Positions 1 to 9,311 of a DNA stretch of 64,000 nucleotides are shown here, in pieces. Each line of letters opens with the position of its first letter. Position 1 is the stretch's first letter. Source of the stretch: Vibrio orientalis CIP 102891 = ATCC 33934 (GTDB lineage Bacteria > Pseudomonadota > Gammaproteobacteria > Enterobacterales > Vibrionaceae); contig NZ_ACZV01000005.1 in the NCBI RefSeq assembly GCF_000176235.1, positions 1,364,001 through 1,428,000 of the forward strand, given 5' to 3'. The position numbers and the translations under genes are program-made. Under the pieces are notes generated by a model that was not told the DNA's origin, did no database searches, and saw nothing but the letters and a program-made list of their open reading frames with translations.

Positions 1-1
1 A

Positions 2-1480
2 GACTTTTCTAACGCTTCAATTCCTGAGCAACCCGAATTTGTTTCAGACCATACGCAGCATTTGCTAGATTCTTTAGTCTCGCATTCGGTTCATACCTCC
101 GCACCCAGCTTTATTGGTCATATGACGTCGGCACTGCCCTATTTCTTAATGCCGCTGTCTAAGATTATGATCGCGCTTAACCAAAACTTGGTTAAAATCG
201 AGACGTCCAAAGCATTCACTCCATTAGAGCGCCAAGTTCTTGGCATGCTACATCGCCTTATATACGGTCAAAATGATCAGTTTTACAGTCAATGGATGCA
301 CAGCGCCAACCACTCATTAGGCGCATTCTGCTCTGGTGGTACCATCGCTAACATCACCGCACTTTGGGTAGCTCGTAACAATGCTTTACGTGCCCAAGGA
401 AGTTTCAAAGGCGTAGAAAAAGAAGGCCTCTTTAAAGCCATGAAACACTATGGCTATGAAGGGCTTGCTGTACTTGTCTCTGAACGTGGCCATTACTCGC
501 TGAAGAAAGCAGCCGATGTCTTAGGCATTGGCCAAGAAGGCCTTGTCGCGGTCAAAACTGACAATAACAATCGAATTTGTCCTGACGCTCTACATGAAAA
601 AATCATCGAGCTAAAAGCACAGAACATTAAGCCGTTCGCGGTTATTGGTGTTGCAGGAACGACAGAAACTGGGAGCATTGACCCGCTTAAAGCTATTGCG
701 CAGATCTGCCAACAAGAAGCTTGTCATTTCCATGTTGATGCGGCATGGGGTGGAGCAACATTGATGTCGAACAACTACCGTCACCTTCTAGATGGTGTTG
801 AATTGGCGGATTCTGTCACTATTGATGCTCATAAACAGTTATACATTCCTATGGGTGCAGGGATGGTACTGTTTAAAAAGCCTGATGCGATGAAATCGAT
901 CGAGCACCACGCTCAATACATTTTACGCAAAGGGTCTAAAGATTTAGGTAGTCATACGCTTGAGGGCTCTCGCTCAGGAATGGCAATGTTGGTTTATGCT
1001 GCAATGCATATTATCAGCCGCCCAGGCTATGAACTGCTTATCGACCAAAGTATCGAAAAAGCAAAGTTCTTCGCAAACCACATCGAACAGCAAGATGACT
1101 TCGAACTGGTTTCTGAGCCTGAGCTTTGCTTGCTCACCTATCGCTATGTACCAAGCCACATTCAATCCACGCTAGAACGCGCATCCGGTAAACAGCGACA
1201 AGAATTAAACGAACTACTCAATGAGTTGACTAAGTTCATTCAAAAACGTCAGCGCGAGACAGGGAAATCCTTTGTCTCACGTACACGCTTAAACCCAGAG
1301 CGTTGGGGACGATTAAATACCATCGTATTCCGAGTTGTTCTTGCGAACCCACTAACGGGTTGTGATATTTTAAGCTCAGTGCTCGAAGAACAGCGAGAAA
1401 TTGCCAAGCAAGCGCCTAAGCTGATGGCAAAAATTGAACGATTAGTCGACGACATTAATCATTCGTCTAGAAAAAACTGA
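2..1480 (+). CDS. panP: Pyridoxal-dependent aspartate 1-decarboxylase PanP (5' partial)
   Basis: Group II PLP-dependent decarboxylase resembling the Vibrio PanP type, which makes beta-alanine from aspartate for pantothenate and CoA synthesis; older annotations call it glutamate decarboxylase. The reading frame is open from base 2 with no convincing start, so the N-terminus lies left of the window; the first in-frame TTG (62) is only an internal codon. Visible motifs are the cofactor-stacking/aspartate region HVDAAWGG and the Schiff-base lysine in DAHKQLYIP. The roughly 490 visible residues plus the missing part fit the ~550-residue family. The substrate (aspartate rather than glutamate) is inferred from resemblance to Vibrio PanP, not from a diagnostic residue. 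Confidence 0.85.
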   Translation, partial: DFSNASIPEQPEFVSDHTQHLLDSLVSHSVHTSAPSFIGHMTSALPYFLMPLSKIMIALNQNLVKIETSKAFTPLERQVLGMLHRLIYGQNDQFYSQWMHSANHSLGAFCSGGTIANITALWVARNNALRAQGSFKGVEKEGLFKAMKHYGYEGLAVLVSERGHYSLKKAADVLGIGQEGLVAVKTDNNNRICPDALHEKIIELKAQNIKPFAVIGVAGTTETGSIDPLKAIAQICQQEACHFHVDAAWGGATLMSNNYRHLLDGVELADSVTIDAHKQLYIPMGAGMVLFKKPDAMKSIEHHAQYILRKGSKDLGSHTLEGSRSGMAMLVYAAMHIISRPGYELLIDQSIEKAKFFANHIEQQDDFELVSEPELCLLTYRYVPSHIQSTLERASGKQRQELNELLNELTKFIQKRQRETGKSFVSRTRLNPERWGRLNTIVFRVVLANPLTGCDILSSVLEEQREIAKQAPKLMAKIERLVDDINHSSRKN

Positions 1481-1761
1481 AATTTTCTTTCTAGAAAAGT
1501 GTAATTTCTCTATCAACGACAGCCTCATTATTGAAAGTTTTAGCGCTACAGGATCGAATTCTGTAGTTTAGCCAAAATTTAGTTTGAGGCTTGTCATATA
1601 TTAGCCAATTCCCTAGTAGAAAAGTTGCCGCAAACCTTTTGCTTAGGTTTATACTGGCTGCATGGCGCTGGATTGTATTTGCTCTCTTAGGAAACAGTTT
1701 GTTTCTTATCATTAATTTCGGGTATGTCCAGTGAGTTGTTCTCTATACCCTCGTGAACACT
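1481..1761. promoter_or_regulatory. panP-hexR intergenic region
   Basis: A 281-bp gap. It holds one small inverted repeat, CTACAG at 1546-1551 pairing with CTGTAG at 1561-1566, followed by only a few T residues, so it is at best a weak panP terminator. The rest is AT-rich and must contain the hexR promoter. I could not settle on a promoter with good spacing, and no clear operator was seen. Confidence 0.4.
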
Positions 1762-2616
1762 ATGAACACATTAGAAAAAATTCAAAAGAACCTAGAAAAT
1801 TTTAGTAAGTCAGAGCGTAAAGTTGCTGAAGTCATTATGGCCTCACCTCAGACTGCTATCCATTCTAGTATTGCTACACTGGCTAAAATGGCTGATGTGA
1901 GTGAGCCGACTGTTAACCGTTTTTGCCGTCGTTTGGATACCAAAGGTTTCCCAGACTTTAAACTTCATCTCGCTCAAAGCTTGGCTAACGGTACTCCTTA
2001 TGTGAACCGTAATGTCGAAGAAGATGATGGCCCAGATGCTTACACGCATAAGATTTTCGAATCTACGATGGCTTGTCTGGATGTGGCAAAGAACAGCTTA
2101 GATGCAATGCAAGTTAACCGTGCGGTCGATCTACTGACTCAAGCGAAACGCATTTCATTCTTTGGTTTAGGCGCATCTTCTGCCGTTGCAAAAGACGCAC
2201 AAAATAAGTTTATTCGCTTTAACATTCCAATTACTTGCTTCGAAGACATCGTGATGCAACGTATGAGCTGTATCAATTGTACAGACAACGACGTGATTGT
2301 GTTGATTTCACATACTGGCCGCACTAAGAGCCAGGTTGAGATTGCGAACCTTGCCCGTGAAAATGGTGCGACCGTTATTGCTATCACAGCAAAAGACTCA
2401 CCGCTTGATAAAGCGAGTTCACTGTCTATTTCGCTTGATGTGCCAGAGGATACGGACGTTTACATGCCAATGGCGAGTCGTGTTGTCCAAATGACAGTGA
2501 TTGATGTGCTTGCAACAGGATTTACTCTTCGCCGAGGTTCTGGCTTTAGAGAGAACCTCAAGCGCGTTAAAGATGTCTTAAAAGACTCACGTTACGATAA
2601 ACTGTCACAGTTTTAA
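1762..2616 (+). CDS. hexR: MurR/RpiR-family transcriptional regulator HexR
   Basis: DNA-binding regulator of central carbon metabolism (Entner-Doudoroff, gluconeogenic and glycolytic genes) that responds to 2-keto-3-deoxy-6-phosphogluconate in characterised gamma-proteobacteria. Residues 1-80 form the RpiR helix-turn-helix domain (SVSEPTVNRFCRRL-like segment, here ADVSEPTVNRFC). Residues ~120-260 form a SIS sugar-phosphate domain with FFGLGASSAVA and VLISHTGRTK. The ATG at 1762 is preferred over the in-frame GTG at 1753 because family members begin MNTLEKIQ. The gene stands alone and ends in a strong terminator. Length (284 aa) is normal. Confidence 0.9.
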   Translation: MNTLEKIQKNLENFSKSERKVAEVIMASPQTAIHSSIATLAKMADVSEPTVNRFCRRLDTKGFPDFKLHLAQSLANGTPYVNRNVEEDDGPDAYTHKIFESTMACLDVAKNSLDAMQVNRAVDLLTQAKRISFFGLGASSAVAKDAQNKFIRFNIPITCFEDIVMQRMSCINCTDNDVIVLISHTGRTKSQVEIANLARENGATVIAITAKDSPLDKASSLSISLDVPEDTDVYMPMASRVVQMTVIDVLATGFTLRRGSGFRENLKRVKDVLKDSRYDKLSQF

Positions 2617-2623
2617 TCTAAAG

Positions 2624-2651
2624 AAAGCGGAGCAACATGCTCCGCTTTTTT
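2624..2651 (+). terminator. Rho-independent terminator of hexR, probably bidirectional
   Basis: Stem AAAGCGGAGCA / TGCTCCGCTTT around a 3-nt loop, followed by T residues, just after the hexR stop. On the minus strand the same stem is followed by TCTTT and lies just beyond the alcohol dehydrogenase gene, so it may end both transcripts. Confidence 0.9.
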
Positions 2652-2672
2652 CATTTCTATCTCAAGATATTA

Positions 2673-3923
2673 CTAGCTTTTCGAGTAGCGGCTTTCATCT
2701 TCTGCTACGCTAATTCGCAATACACCAGCAGACTTAGGTGTCGGCACGGCAGATTCCTCTTTGCACACGCCACCACACTGACAAACATTCTCGAGTATAT
2801 AACGCAGACGCTCCTTAGTAAGTGGAAGCGGATTACCTTTAATGGCGACAGTTTTCAATGCATCCTCTGTAACCAATTCAAACGATGTTGTACACACACC
2901 AAAGGTATCTAAAGTAGGAATAGCGAGCTTTTCTAACATCATATTGACCCATAATATGGCATCGTTTCTATGGGCATTCGCCCTACCCGTTAGTATTTGT
3001 GCCAGCTTAGTATAACGACTGAGAACATCACTACGCCCTGCCGAAAAGGCAGCCTTAATGTTCTCCGACATGACGTAAGGAGCTAGCCGAGCGGTAATAA
3101 CACTATGGGGAGCATCTAGCTTGCCTCCGAGTGCAGACGCTAGTCCATGAGCGGCACCTAGCTTAGCATTAGAAATGGCCATTCCCCCTAGCATTGCAGC
3201 GAAAGAAAGATCCGAACGCGCACGGTGATCATCTTGCAGACAACCTGCCACCATCGACTGAGCCAGACGACGAAGTCCCTCTTCACATATCATATCGGTA
3301 AGCGGATTTGGTTCGCCACAAACATACGCTTCCATTAAGTGGGTAAACGCATCCATTGCACCACGTCCTGACAAATATCGTTCAGTGCCATAAGTAAGCG
3401 TTGGGTCAACTATCGCAACGTCAGCCAGCATATCAGGGCTACGTAAGCTTACTTTGACTTGGTCTTGCCCGGAGCGTAGCACCGCATTCTTGGTCACTTC
3501 AGAACCGGTGCTGGCTGTTGTCGGGATCGCGATATAAGGTAGCGGCTTAGATTTTAGTGGCACATTTCGTCCAACCACCTCCACATAATCATATACATCA
3601 CCTTGATTGGGAATCACCGCAGCGAGAGCTTTACCCATATCAAGAACACTCCCACCACCGATCGCCACCACCATATCAGGCTTGAATTTACGACCAGCTA
3701 ACGCTGTCTCTTCAATCATGGTGATGTTAGGCTCCCCATTGATTGAAACGTGCTGGTAGCGCATTCCTTGGGATTTCAAGTAGCGTATGATCGGTGTGGC
3801 GCGTTCCAAGCTCTTACCTGTCACAAGAAGAACGCTATAACCGTACTGATTTATGACTGACAATGAAGAATTCAGAGCACCCTCTCCGAAGATAATTCGT
3901 GTGGAGGTCATAAATTGAAACAT
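2673..3923 (-). CDS. Iron-containing alcohol dehydrogenase
   Basis: Group III (Fe-ADH) NAD(P)-dependent oxidoreductase. The nucleotide-binding AIGGGSVLDMGKA loop lies near residues 90-105, the STGSEVT segment follows, and the metal ligands fit the family pattern (Asp in AIVDPTLTYG; His in DAFTHLMEAY, AAHGLASALGG and DAPHSVI). The ATG at 3923 is chosen because an AGGGG ribosome-binding site sits 8 nt upstream; an in-frame GTG at 3932 would overlap that site. At 416 aa it is about 35 residues longer than usual members. The extra C-terminal tail carries a C-x-C-x3-C cluster at residues 381-387. The substrate is not known. It is monocistronic, divergent from grxA. Confidence 0.85.
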   Translation of the reverse strand: MFQFMTSTRIIFGEGALNSSLSVINQYGYSVLLVTGKSLERATPIIRYLKSQGMRYQHVSINGEPNITMIEETALAGRKFKPDMVVAIGGGSVLDMGKALAAVIPNQGDVYDYVEVVGRNVPLKSKPLPYIAIPTTASTGSEVTKNAVLRSGQDQVKVSLRSPDMLADVAIVDPTLTYGTERYLSGRGAMDAFTHLMEAYVCGEPNPLTDMICEEGLRRLAQSMVAGCLQDDHRARSDLSFAAMLGGMAISNAKLGAAHGLASALGGKLDAPHSVITARLAPYVMSENIKAAFSAGRSDVLSRYTKLAQILTGRANAHRNDAILWVNMMLEKLAIPTLDTFGVCTTSFELVTEDALKTVAIKGNPLPLTKERLRYILENVCQCGGVCKEESAVPTPKSAGVLRISVAEDESRYSKS

Positions 3924-4086
3924 GCTATTCACCCCTTTTCTAAGTCGTAGATTAAGCTTGCACCCTCGCAGTCAAAATTAACTTGATGCACTGCAAGTTG
4001 TTGGAAATAACCCCTACTTTCATGCGGCTTCTCGACCTAACGCACGTCAAAACATTACGAATGAGCGTTGTAAGGCTTAAATTTTG

Positions 4087-4109
4087 TTCGATAGATTTCA
4101 CCTATCGAA
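4087..4109 (+). promoter_or_regulatory. Putative OxyR-binding site upstream of grxA
   Basis: An inverted repeat TTCGATAG-N7-CTATCGAA. Its core ATAG-ATTTCAC-CTAT (4091-4105) matches the OxyR half-operator ATAGnTnnnAnCTAT at every defined base. A second, degenerate half-site (ACAG...CCAC) begins 7 nt further on, the spacing expected for OxyR. It lies ~77 bp before the grxA start. OxyR control of grxA is established in E. coli; here it is inferred from the motif. Confidence 0.65.
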
Positions 4110-4186
4110 ACAACAGGCAAATGCCACTTTATTTCCGACAATGATTCGTGCATAGTTGCAGGTATCAAATTAAAGGAGAAAGAAAT

Positions 4187-4453
4187 ATGTTCGTTGTTAT
4201 CTTTGGTCGCCCAGCTTGTCCTTTCTGTGTTCGTGCAAAAGAGCACGCTGAGACACTTAAAGCACAACGCGATGATTTCAACTACCGCTACGTAGATATC
4301 CACGCAGAAGGTATCTCTAAAGCTGACCTAGAAAAAACAGTAGGTAAGCCCGTTGAAACTGTTCCTCAAATCTTCGTTGATCAAGAGCACATCGGTGGCT
4401 GTGATGATTTCGAAGCATACGCGAAAGAGCACCTAGGCCTATTCGCTGAGTAA
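4187..4453 (+). CDS. grxA: Glutaredoxin 1 (GrxA)
   Basis: Small cytoplasmic glutathione-dependent disulfide reductase that supplies electrons to ribonucleotide reductase and reduces protein and OxyR disulfides. It is 88 aa with the dithiol active site C11-P-F-C14, the cis-proline segment ETVPQIFVD and the glutathione-contacting GGCDDF. The ATG at 4187 follows AAGGAG at 4173-4178; an upstream in-frame ATG at 4148 lacks this and would add a non-homologous extension. It is followed by a terminator and then ybjL. The grxA-ybjL neighbourhood is also found in E. coli. Confidence 0.95.
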   Translation: MFVVIFGRPACPFCVRAKEHAETLKAQRDDFNYRYVDIHAEGISKADLEKTVGKPVETVPQIFVDQEHIGGCDDFEAYAKEHLGLFAE

Positions 4454-4469
4454 TCGAATATTTCGAAAG

Positions 4470-4493
4470 AAGCCGCTTATCGCGGCTTTTTTT
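4470..4493 (+). terminator. Rho-independent terminator of grxA
   Basis: Stem AAGCCGC / GCGGCTT with loop TTATC and a run of T residues, 17 nt after the grxA stop codon. Confidence 0.92.
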
Positions 4494-4647
4494 ATACCCA
4501 CAGTCCAACTCATTCATTAAATTCGTGTGAACTTATTTGACTAAGTAAACTAATAGTCAATTATAAAATATTTCACTTATCTTTTTGCAATAATCAGATA
4601 CAATTCGCACACTTACTTAATCCCCTCGGCACAAACAAGAATTGCCC

Positions 4648-6330
4648 GTGAACATAGACGTCGTACTCCTGTTAGAACAAAACCCTATCCTATTGATCTT
4701 CGTTGTCTTGGCTATCGGCCTTGGTATCGGAAAAATGCGCTTCGGCAACTTACAACTCGGTAACTCAATTGGCGTATTAATTACCTCGCTAGTTATGGGT
4801 CACCTTGGTTTTACCTTCAATGCTGACGCTTTAACCATTGGCTTCATGCTGTTTATTTACTGTGTGGGAATCGAAGCCGGCCCGAACTTCTTTGGCATCT
4901 TCTTCAGGGACGGTAAGCACTACTTCATATTAAGTATGGTTGTGTTATCGACTGCACTCTGCATCACTTACTTTGCTAGCCACCACTTTGGTCTCGATTT
5001 CGGCCTTTCAGCCGGTATGATGGCAGGAGCTCTCACCTCAACGCCTGTACTAGTAGGTGCGCAAGACGCACTAAATTCCGGTTTAGCCACTACGCCACGA
5101 AATATGGATTTTGCGCAAGTCATAGAGAACTTATCCGTGGGTTATGCGATGGCTTACTTGGTTGGTCTAATTAGCATGATCATGTTTGCTAAGTTACTGC
5201 CGAAACTGCAAAAGCAAAACCTATCTGATTCTGCCCAACAAATCGCGCAAGAACGCGGATTAGGTAGCTCAGGGCAACGTAAAGTCTATTTGCCGATTAT
5301 CCGTGCCTACCGAGTCGGCCAAGAGCTTATTGACTGGATAGATGGCAAGAACCTGCGAGAATTGGGGATCTATCGTCAGACTGGCTGTTACATCGAGCGT
5401 ATTCGTCGTAACGGCATCCTAGCGCACCCTGACGGTGATGCGATTTTGCAACAAGGCGATGAGATAGCACTGGTAGGCTTCCCGGATAGCCACGCTCGAC
5501 TGGATCCAAGTTTCCGTAACGGTAAAGAAGTATTCGACCGTAACCTACTCGATCTTCGTATTGTTGAAGAAGAGATCGTGGTAAAAAGTGATTCTATCGC
5601 CGGTAAACGCCTGTCAGATTTGAACTTATCCGAATACGGCTGTTTCCTAAACCGAGTAGTCAGAGCGCAAATCGAAATGCCAATGGATCTTGATATTGTT
5701 CTTGCTAAAGGTGACGTCCTGCAGGTGAGCGGCGAGAAAAGTCGCGTTCACGGCCTTGCTGAAAAAATCGGTTTCATCTCGATTCATAGCCAGATGGCGG
5801 ATCTGCTCGCTTTTTGTAGCTTCTTCATCTTAGGCATTATGTTTGGCTTGATCACCATGACATTCGGCCAAGTTTCATTCGGACTGGGCAATGCGGTAGG
5901 TCTTCTGCTATCAGGTATTACACTGGGCTTCTTAAGAGCAAACCACCCGACTTTTGGTTATGTACCTCAAGGCGCGCTAAACATGGTCAAAGATCTTGGT
6001 CTGATGTTCTTTATGGTCGGGATCGGTTTGAGTGCTGGCGGTAAGATGTTTGAGCACCTATCACAAGTTGGTCCGCAAGTTATTGGCCTTGCGTTTTTGG
6101 TCAGCGTTGTCCCTGTCGTGCTGGCGTACTTGGTTGGCGCTTATATACTCAAGATGAACCGCGCTTTGCTGTTTGGTGCTATTATTGGCGCACGTACTTG
6201 TGCTCCAGCGATGGACATCGTTAATGACTACGCTAAATCGACAATTCCTGCATTGGGTTATGCTGGCACATACGCTATAGCCAACATATTAATGACCCTC
6301 GCAGGTACAGTGTTAATTATTTTGAGCTAG
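4648..6330 (+). CDS. ybjL: YbjL-type putative transporter (AAE family, TrkA-C domains)
   Basis: Inner-membrane protein of the aspartate:alanine exchanger family. About five N-terminal helices are followed by two cytoplasmic TrkA-C/RCK-C domains (roughly residues 200-370, including [22 protein letters not shown]) and five or six C-terminal helices. Very high similarity to E. coli YbjL, from memory, includes the motifs GVEAGPNFF-like (here GIEAGPNFF), TSTPVLVGA and GARTCAPAM. The GTG at 4648 gives the family start MNIDVV; an in-frame TTG at 4642 would add two residues. The substrate of YbjL is not established. It lies next to grxA as in E. coli, with its own terminator. Confidence 0.88.
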   Translation: MNIDVVLLLEQNPILLIFVVLAIGLGIGKMRFGNLQLGNSIGVLITSLVMGHLGFTFNADALTIGFMLFIYCVGIEAGPNFFGIFFRDGKHYFILSMVVLSTALCITYFASHHFGLDFGLSAGMMAGALTSTPVLVGAQDALNSGLATTPRNMDFAQVIENLSVGYAMAYLVGLISMIMFAKLLPKLQKQNLSDSAQQIAQERGLGSSGQRKVYLPIIRAYRVGQELIDWIDGKNLRELGIYRQTGCYIERIRRNGILAHPDGDAILQQGDEIALVGFPDSHARLDPSFRNGKEVFDRNLLDLRIVEEEIVVKSDSIAGKRLSDLNLSEYGCFLNRVVRAQIEMPMDLDIVLAKGDVLQVSGEKSRVHGLAEKIGFISIHSQMADLLAFCSFFILGIMFGLITMTFGQVSFGLGNAVGLLLSGITLGFLRANHPTFGYVPQGALNMVKDLGLMFFMVGIGLSAGGKMFEHLSQVGPQVIGLAFLVSVVPVVLAYLVGAYILKMNRALLFGAIIGARTCAPAMDIVNDYAKSTIPALGYAGTYAIANILMTLAGTVLIILS

Positions 6331-6349
6331 CAAACTGACTGACAAGCAA

Positions 6350-6375
6350 AGAGGAGGCAATGCCTCCTCTTCTCG
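6350..6375 (+). terminator. Terminator between ybjL and the metalloprotease gene
   Basis: Near-perfect stem AGAGGAGGC / GCCTCCTCT with loop AAT, then a pyrimidine-rich TTCTCGTTT. It lies between two convergent genes and could serve both, although neither T-tract is strong. Confidence 0.75.
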
Positions 6376-6381
6376 TTTCTA

Positions 6382-9171
6382 CTATAGTGGCCAAGAAGTC
6401 ACGCCATCCACTGGTGTTTCTCTTTGAGCGAACTCATCCAAACAATACCCCGTATTGCTTGAAGAAAAATAGCTTAGAGGCATCGGAGTAAGACTCTTTG
6501 CACTCACTTCAGATTTCGCCTTATCAGAAAAACTAAAACCCCACATGTCGAGATAGTCACGCATATCACGCTCAGTGATGATGCTAAACGCAATCAACAA
6601 CCAATCATCATTACTGATGGTGTTTGCCTCATCACGGCTGTAGCTCGAGAAGCCTATATTATCCCGATAAGTTAACCAACGCGTTTCATCCGCTCTTAGT
6701 CGGTTAAACTCTCGTTCTAGAATGTGCAATCTTCCAAGCAAATGCCAACCGTTGTTAATCACGCCCTGACTTTGTGCCTGCATCATTATCTGAATGAAGA
6801 TCCTTGCTCCCCAGCTCCAACTCGTTTGACCCTGCGCTGCCATGAACGCATGAGGATCCGCTTGCTGACGACTCGTTTGTAACAACTCATACTGGCTCTT
6901 AAAATCTAGGCTTTGACACGCAGAGACTTTACCTGTTTCAGCAAAGTATCGGGACTTGCTGTAATACGAGTAGTAATTGGTTGTTGAGTGTCCATCCCAA
7001 CCAGCAAAACGAAATCGCCCTTTTTCAAGTCCATGGCCTAGCTCATGCAAGTCACCGTGTCCGAGTGGATGGAATGACCAATACGCATCATACGGATTCC
7101 CTGAACAACCATAGCCACAGTTCGCTTGATCTGCGTTCATATGCTTTACCACATCAATGGTTTCAACTTCCCATCCCTTATTGATTGCGTAGTGATGAAT
7201 ATCCTCAATACTGTCGATCCCCGGCCCTTGGAATCCGGCTAACGCATGAGGCAAGTTATGTACATATCTTTCCGTAGCCAAAGCCATATCTTCTGGCTGT
7301 TCCCATTCTGGCGCGCTGATCGACTCCTTCATTTTTTCTGACTTAGAGTGAACTTCAAAACCCGGAGTAACAAGCTCGGCCCAATCGAAAAGATTGGCGT
7401 TCAGCTGTTCGACGAACGTTTGATTATCTTCTCGGCTTCGCCAAACCGGATGCTGCGCCACCCCTTCAAACTTAAGCGAAACATCGTAATTGTTAGCACT
7501 GAAGTGAACTTGAATTGGCCCGCCATAGGAGGAGGTTAAACGAATTGTCTCCCTAGGTTTCACTTCATAAGCGTACGATGTGACTAACTTAGGTCGACTA
7601 TACGCGTGATCATTGAACTCATGCGTTGCCCCGCTGCGCAAGGTATTAATGACGATTTTGGTTGTCACGGGCTCATTGTCCAGTCGCGTGACAACTACGC
7701 TCTCGCCAGGCAATGCGTAAACCCCGGCACTACGAAAGTTACGCTTAGATTCTAAGGTTACGGTTTTCGAAATACGTTCCACACGTTCATCAAAGTGACT
7801 ACGACTGAAATTGCCCATATCGGGTTGAGCATAGTTAAGCGTGCGACTGTTATACTGCGCATAATCTGCATAGTATGACCTGAGGAATTCCACTCGTTCT
7901 GTATTGAGCTTATCCATCGGGAAAGACACTTTATTTCGATAATAGTCAGCGGTTAAAACCAATAACTTTTCATACTCGTACTGGTCTGTATTAAACAGTT
8001 CTGTGCCCCGCTCATCTAACGACTTTAGATGTTCACGTATACTATTAGCCGGCTGATAAAACTCATCCATATTTGCCTCGGCTGGACACGATTTGTCATC
8101 ACACAAAGAGAGATCAATACTGAATGTGTCGTCAGCCAGCTTTTCTAACAGAGCTTGCTGCTGGCTGATTTCAGCGGGAACATGATCAATCAACTCGCTT
8201 GGCGACCAATCAGATATACCTAGTTTTCTCCAATAGTTATCGCCAACGTATTTGATATTCAACAAATTAAATACCAAGTCTCCAAGCGGCATCATATGAC
8301 CATTTAAGTGTAGGTAGAAAATCGGAATCTCTAACTCAAGAGCTCTTCGAAGTGCTACTTCTACTGCAGGTAAATCTTGTTCATCGGTGAGATGCTGAGA
8401 CAACACCAAAACGTTCGGCCTCGCCTCTACACAACTTAATAGCTGCTCCCCATCGCAAGCACCAACTTGGTTAACTGTCACCACTTCATTAAACCGTTTA
8501 TCTATCCACTCTCTAGTCGCGGACTCATCAGGAAAATAATAAGACTGATCCAAGTGAGCTAACACAATATTGGTCGTTTTAGTAATGCCCTGCCCATTTA
8601 GCCAAGTCCATAGATTCTCTGACCACTGCTCCATCTCACTATTGATTGATGACGGTGAACGCAAGCTGGTTCGAAATGGGTTACTGCCGAGCGCGACATA
8701 GCGACCTGAAACGCCATACTCTCCTGCAATACCTAATGTGAGCTGCTGGTCAGCATAGCCACTTTGCAACGCTTTATTGGTCTTTAATATTGAGTCATTA
8801 AAACCGTAGGTTGGAGACATAATTGCTGCATCATGACTAGGGTCCCAATATAGTGAGTTGGTATCGCCGTTGAGGCTACGTTTTATTTGATTAAACTGGT
8901 TCTGGTAACCTTCGAGCAGCTTTTCACTATGCTGCGCATACTCTTTTGCATCTTTGACCAAAAGCGCGTCACCGGATAATAAAGCTCGTTCTACGTTAGT
9001 TTGCGGTTTAACAATAACGCCGCCACCTCCACTTCCTCCTGTAGAGCCCCCCGTATCCACACCTCCAGTGTTAACATTACCTTGGGCACCGTTTTCCCCG
9101 TCTCCACCACAGGCAGAGAGCAGTACAACAAATGAAAAACACGACACAATTTTCCAGCTAATACGACTCAT
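6382..9171 (-). CDS. ImpA-like lipoprotein metalloprotease (M60-like)
   Basis: Large surface-type lipoprotein of 929 aa. The signal peptide ends in the lipobox LLSAC (Cys21), followed by a Gly/Ser/Thr-rich linker to about residue 55. The zinc-protease motif H709-ELGH713 lies in the C-terminal part, with a downstream Glu in YFAETGK, the arrangement of M60-like (enhancin/mucinase) peptidases. The central region resembles the ImpA (IMPa) family that cleaves O-glycosylated mucin-type proteins. The product is therefore probably a secreted or outer-membrane glycoprotease. Target and family assignment are from memory of ImpA/AcfD-like proteins. It is single, between two terminators, and could be an accessory gene. 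Confidence 0.75.
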   Translation of the reverse strand: MSRISWKIVSCFSFVVLLSACGGDGENGAQGNVNTGGVDTGGSTGGSGGGGVIVKPQTNVERALLSGDALLVKDAKEYAQHSEKLLEGYQNQFNQIKRSLNGDTNSLYWDPSHDAAIMSPTYGFNDSILKTNKALQSGYADQQLTLGIAGEYGVSGRYVALGSNPFRTSLRSPSSINSEMEQWSENLWTWLNGQGITKTTNIVLAHLDQSYYFPDESATREWIDKRFNEVVTVNQVGACDGEQLLSCVEARPNVLVLSQHLTDEQDLPAVEVALRRALELEIPIFYLHLNGHMMPLGDLVFNLLNIKYVGDNYWRKLGISDWSPSELIDHVPAEISQQQALLEKLADDTFSIDLSLCDDKSCPAEANMDEFYQPANSIREHLKSLDERGTELFNTDQYEYEKLLVLTADYYRNKVSFPMDKLNTERVEFLRSYYADYAQYNSRTLNYAQPDMGNFSRSHFDERVERISKTVTLESKRNFRSAGVYALPGESVVVTRLDNEPVTTKIVINTLRSGATHEFNDHAYSRPKLVTSYAYEVKPRETIRLTSSYGGPIQVHFSANNYDVSLKFEGVAQHPVWRSREDNQTFVEQLNANLFDWAELVTPGFEVHSKSEKMKESISAPEWEQPEDMALATERYVHNLPHALAGFQGPGIDSIEDIHHYAINKGWEVETIDVVKHMNADQANCGYGCSGNPYDAYWSFHPLGHGDLHELGHGLEKGRFRFAGWDGHSTTNYYSYYSKSRYFAETGKVSACQSLDFKSQYELLQTSRQQADPHAFMAAQGQTSWSWGARIFIQIMMQAQSQGVINNGWHLLGRLHILEREFNRLRADETRWLTYRDNIGFSSYSRDEANTISNDDWLLIAFSIITERDMRDYLDMWGFSFSDKAKSEVSAKSLTPMPLSYFSSSNTGYCLDEFAQRETPVDGVTSWPL

Positions 9172-9276
9172 ATTAAGTAGCTCATTAAATTTTTTCGGAG
9201 TTTAATCGCTACAGAATCAAGAGCCTATGGGGAGTTTTCTGATCTTTTGTATTTTTGAAGCGTGCTATCAAAATAG

Positions 9277-9305
9277 AAATGAAAACGGCACCTTTCGGTG
9301 CCGTT
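9277..9305 (-). terminator. Terminator of the amino-acid ABC transporter operon
   Basis: Minus-strand stem AACGGCACC / GGTGCCGTT with a GAAA tetraloop followed by TTCATTTC, directly after the last permease gene. Confidence 0.9.
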
Positions 9306-9311
9306 AGTGAG

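Noticed and set aside
2637..2912. 91-codon plus-strand frame
   Set aside because: It lies antisense to the alcohol dehydrogenase gene and starts within the hexR terminator; no domain seen.
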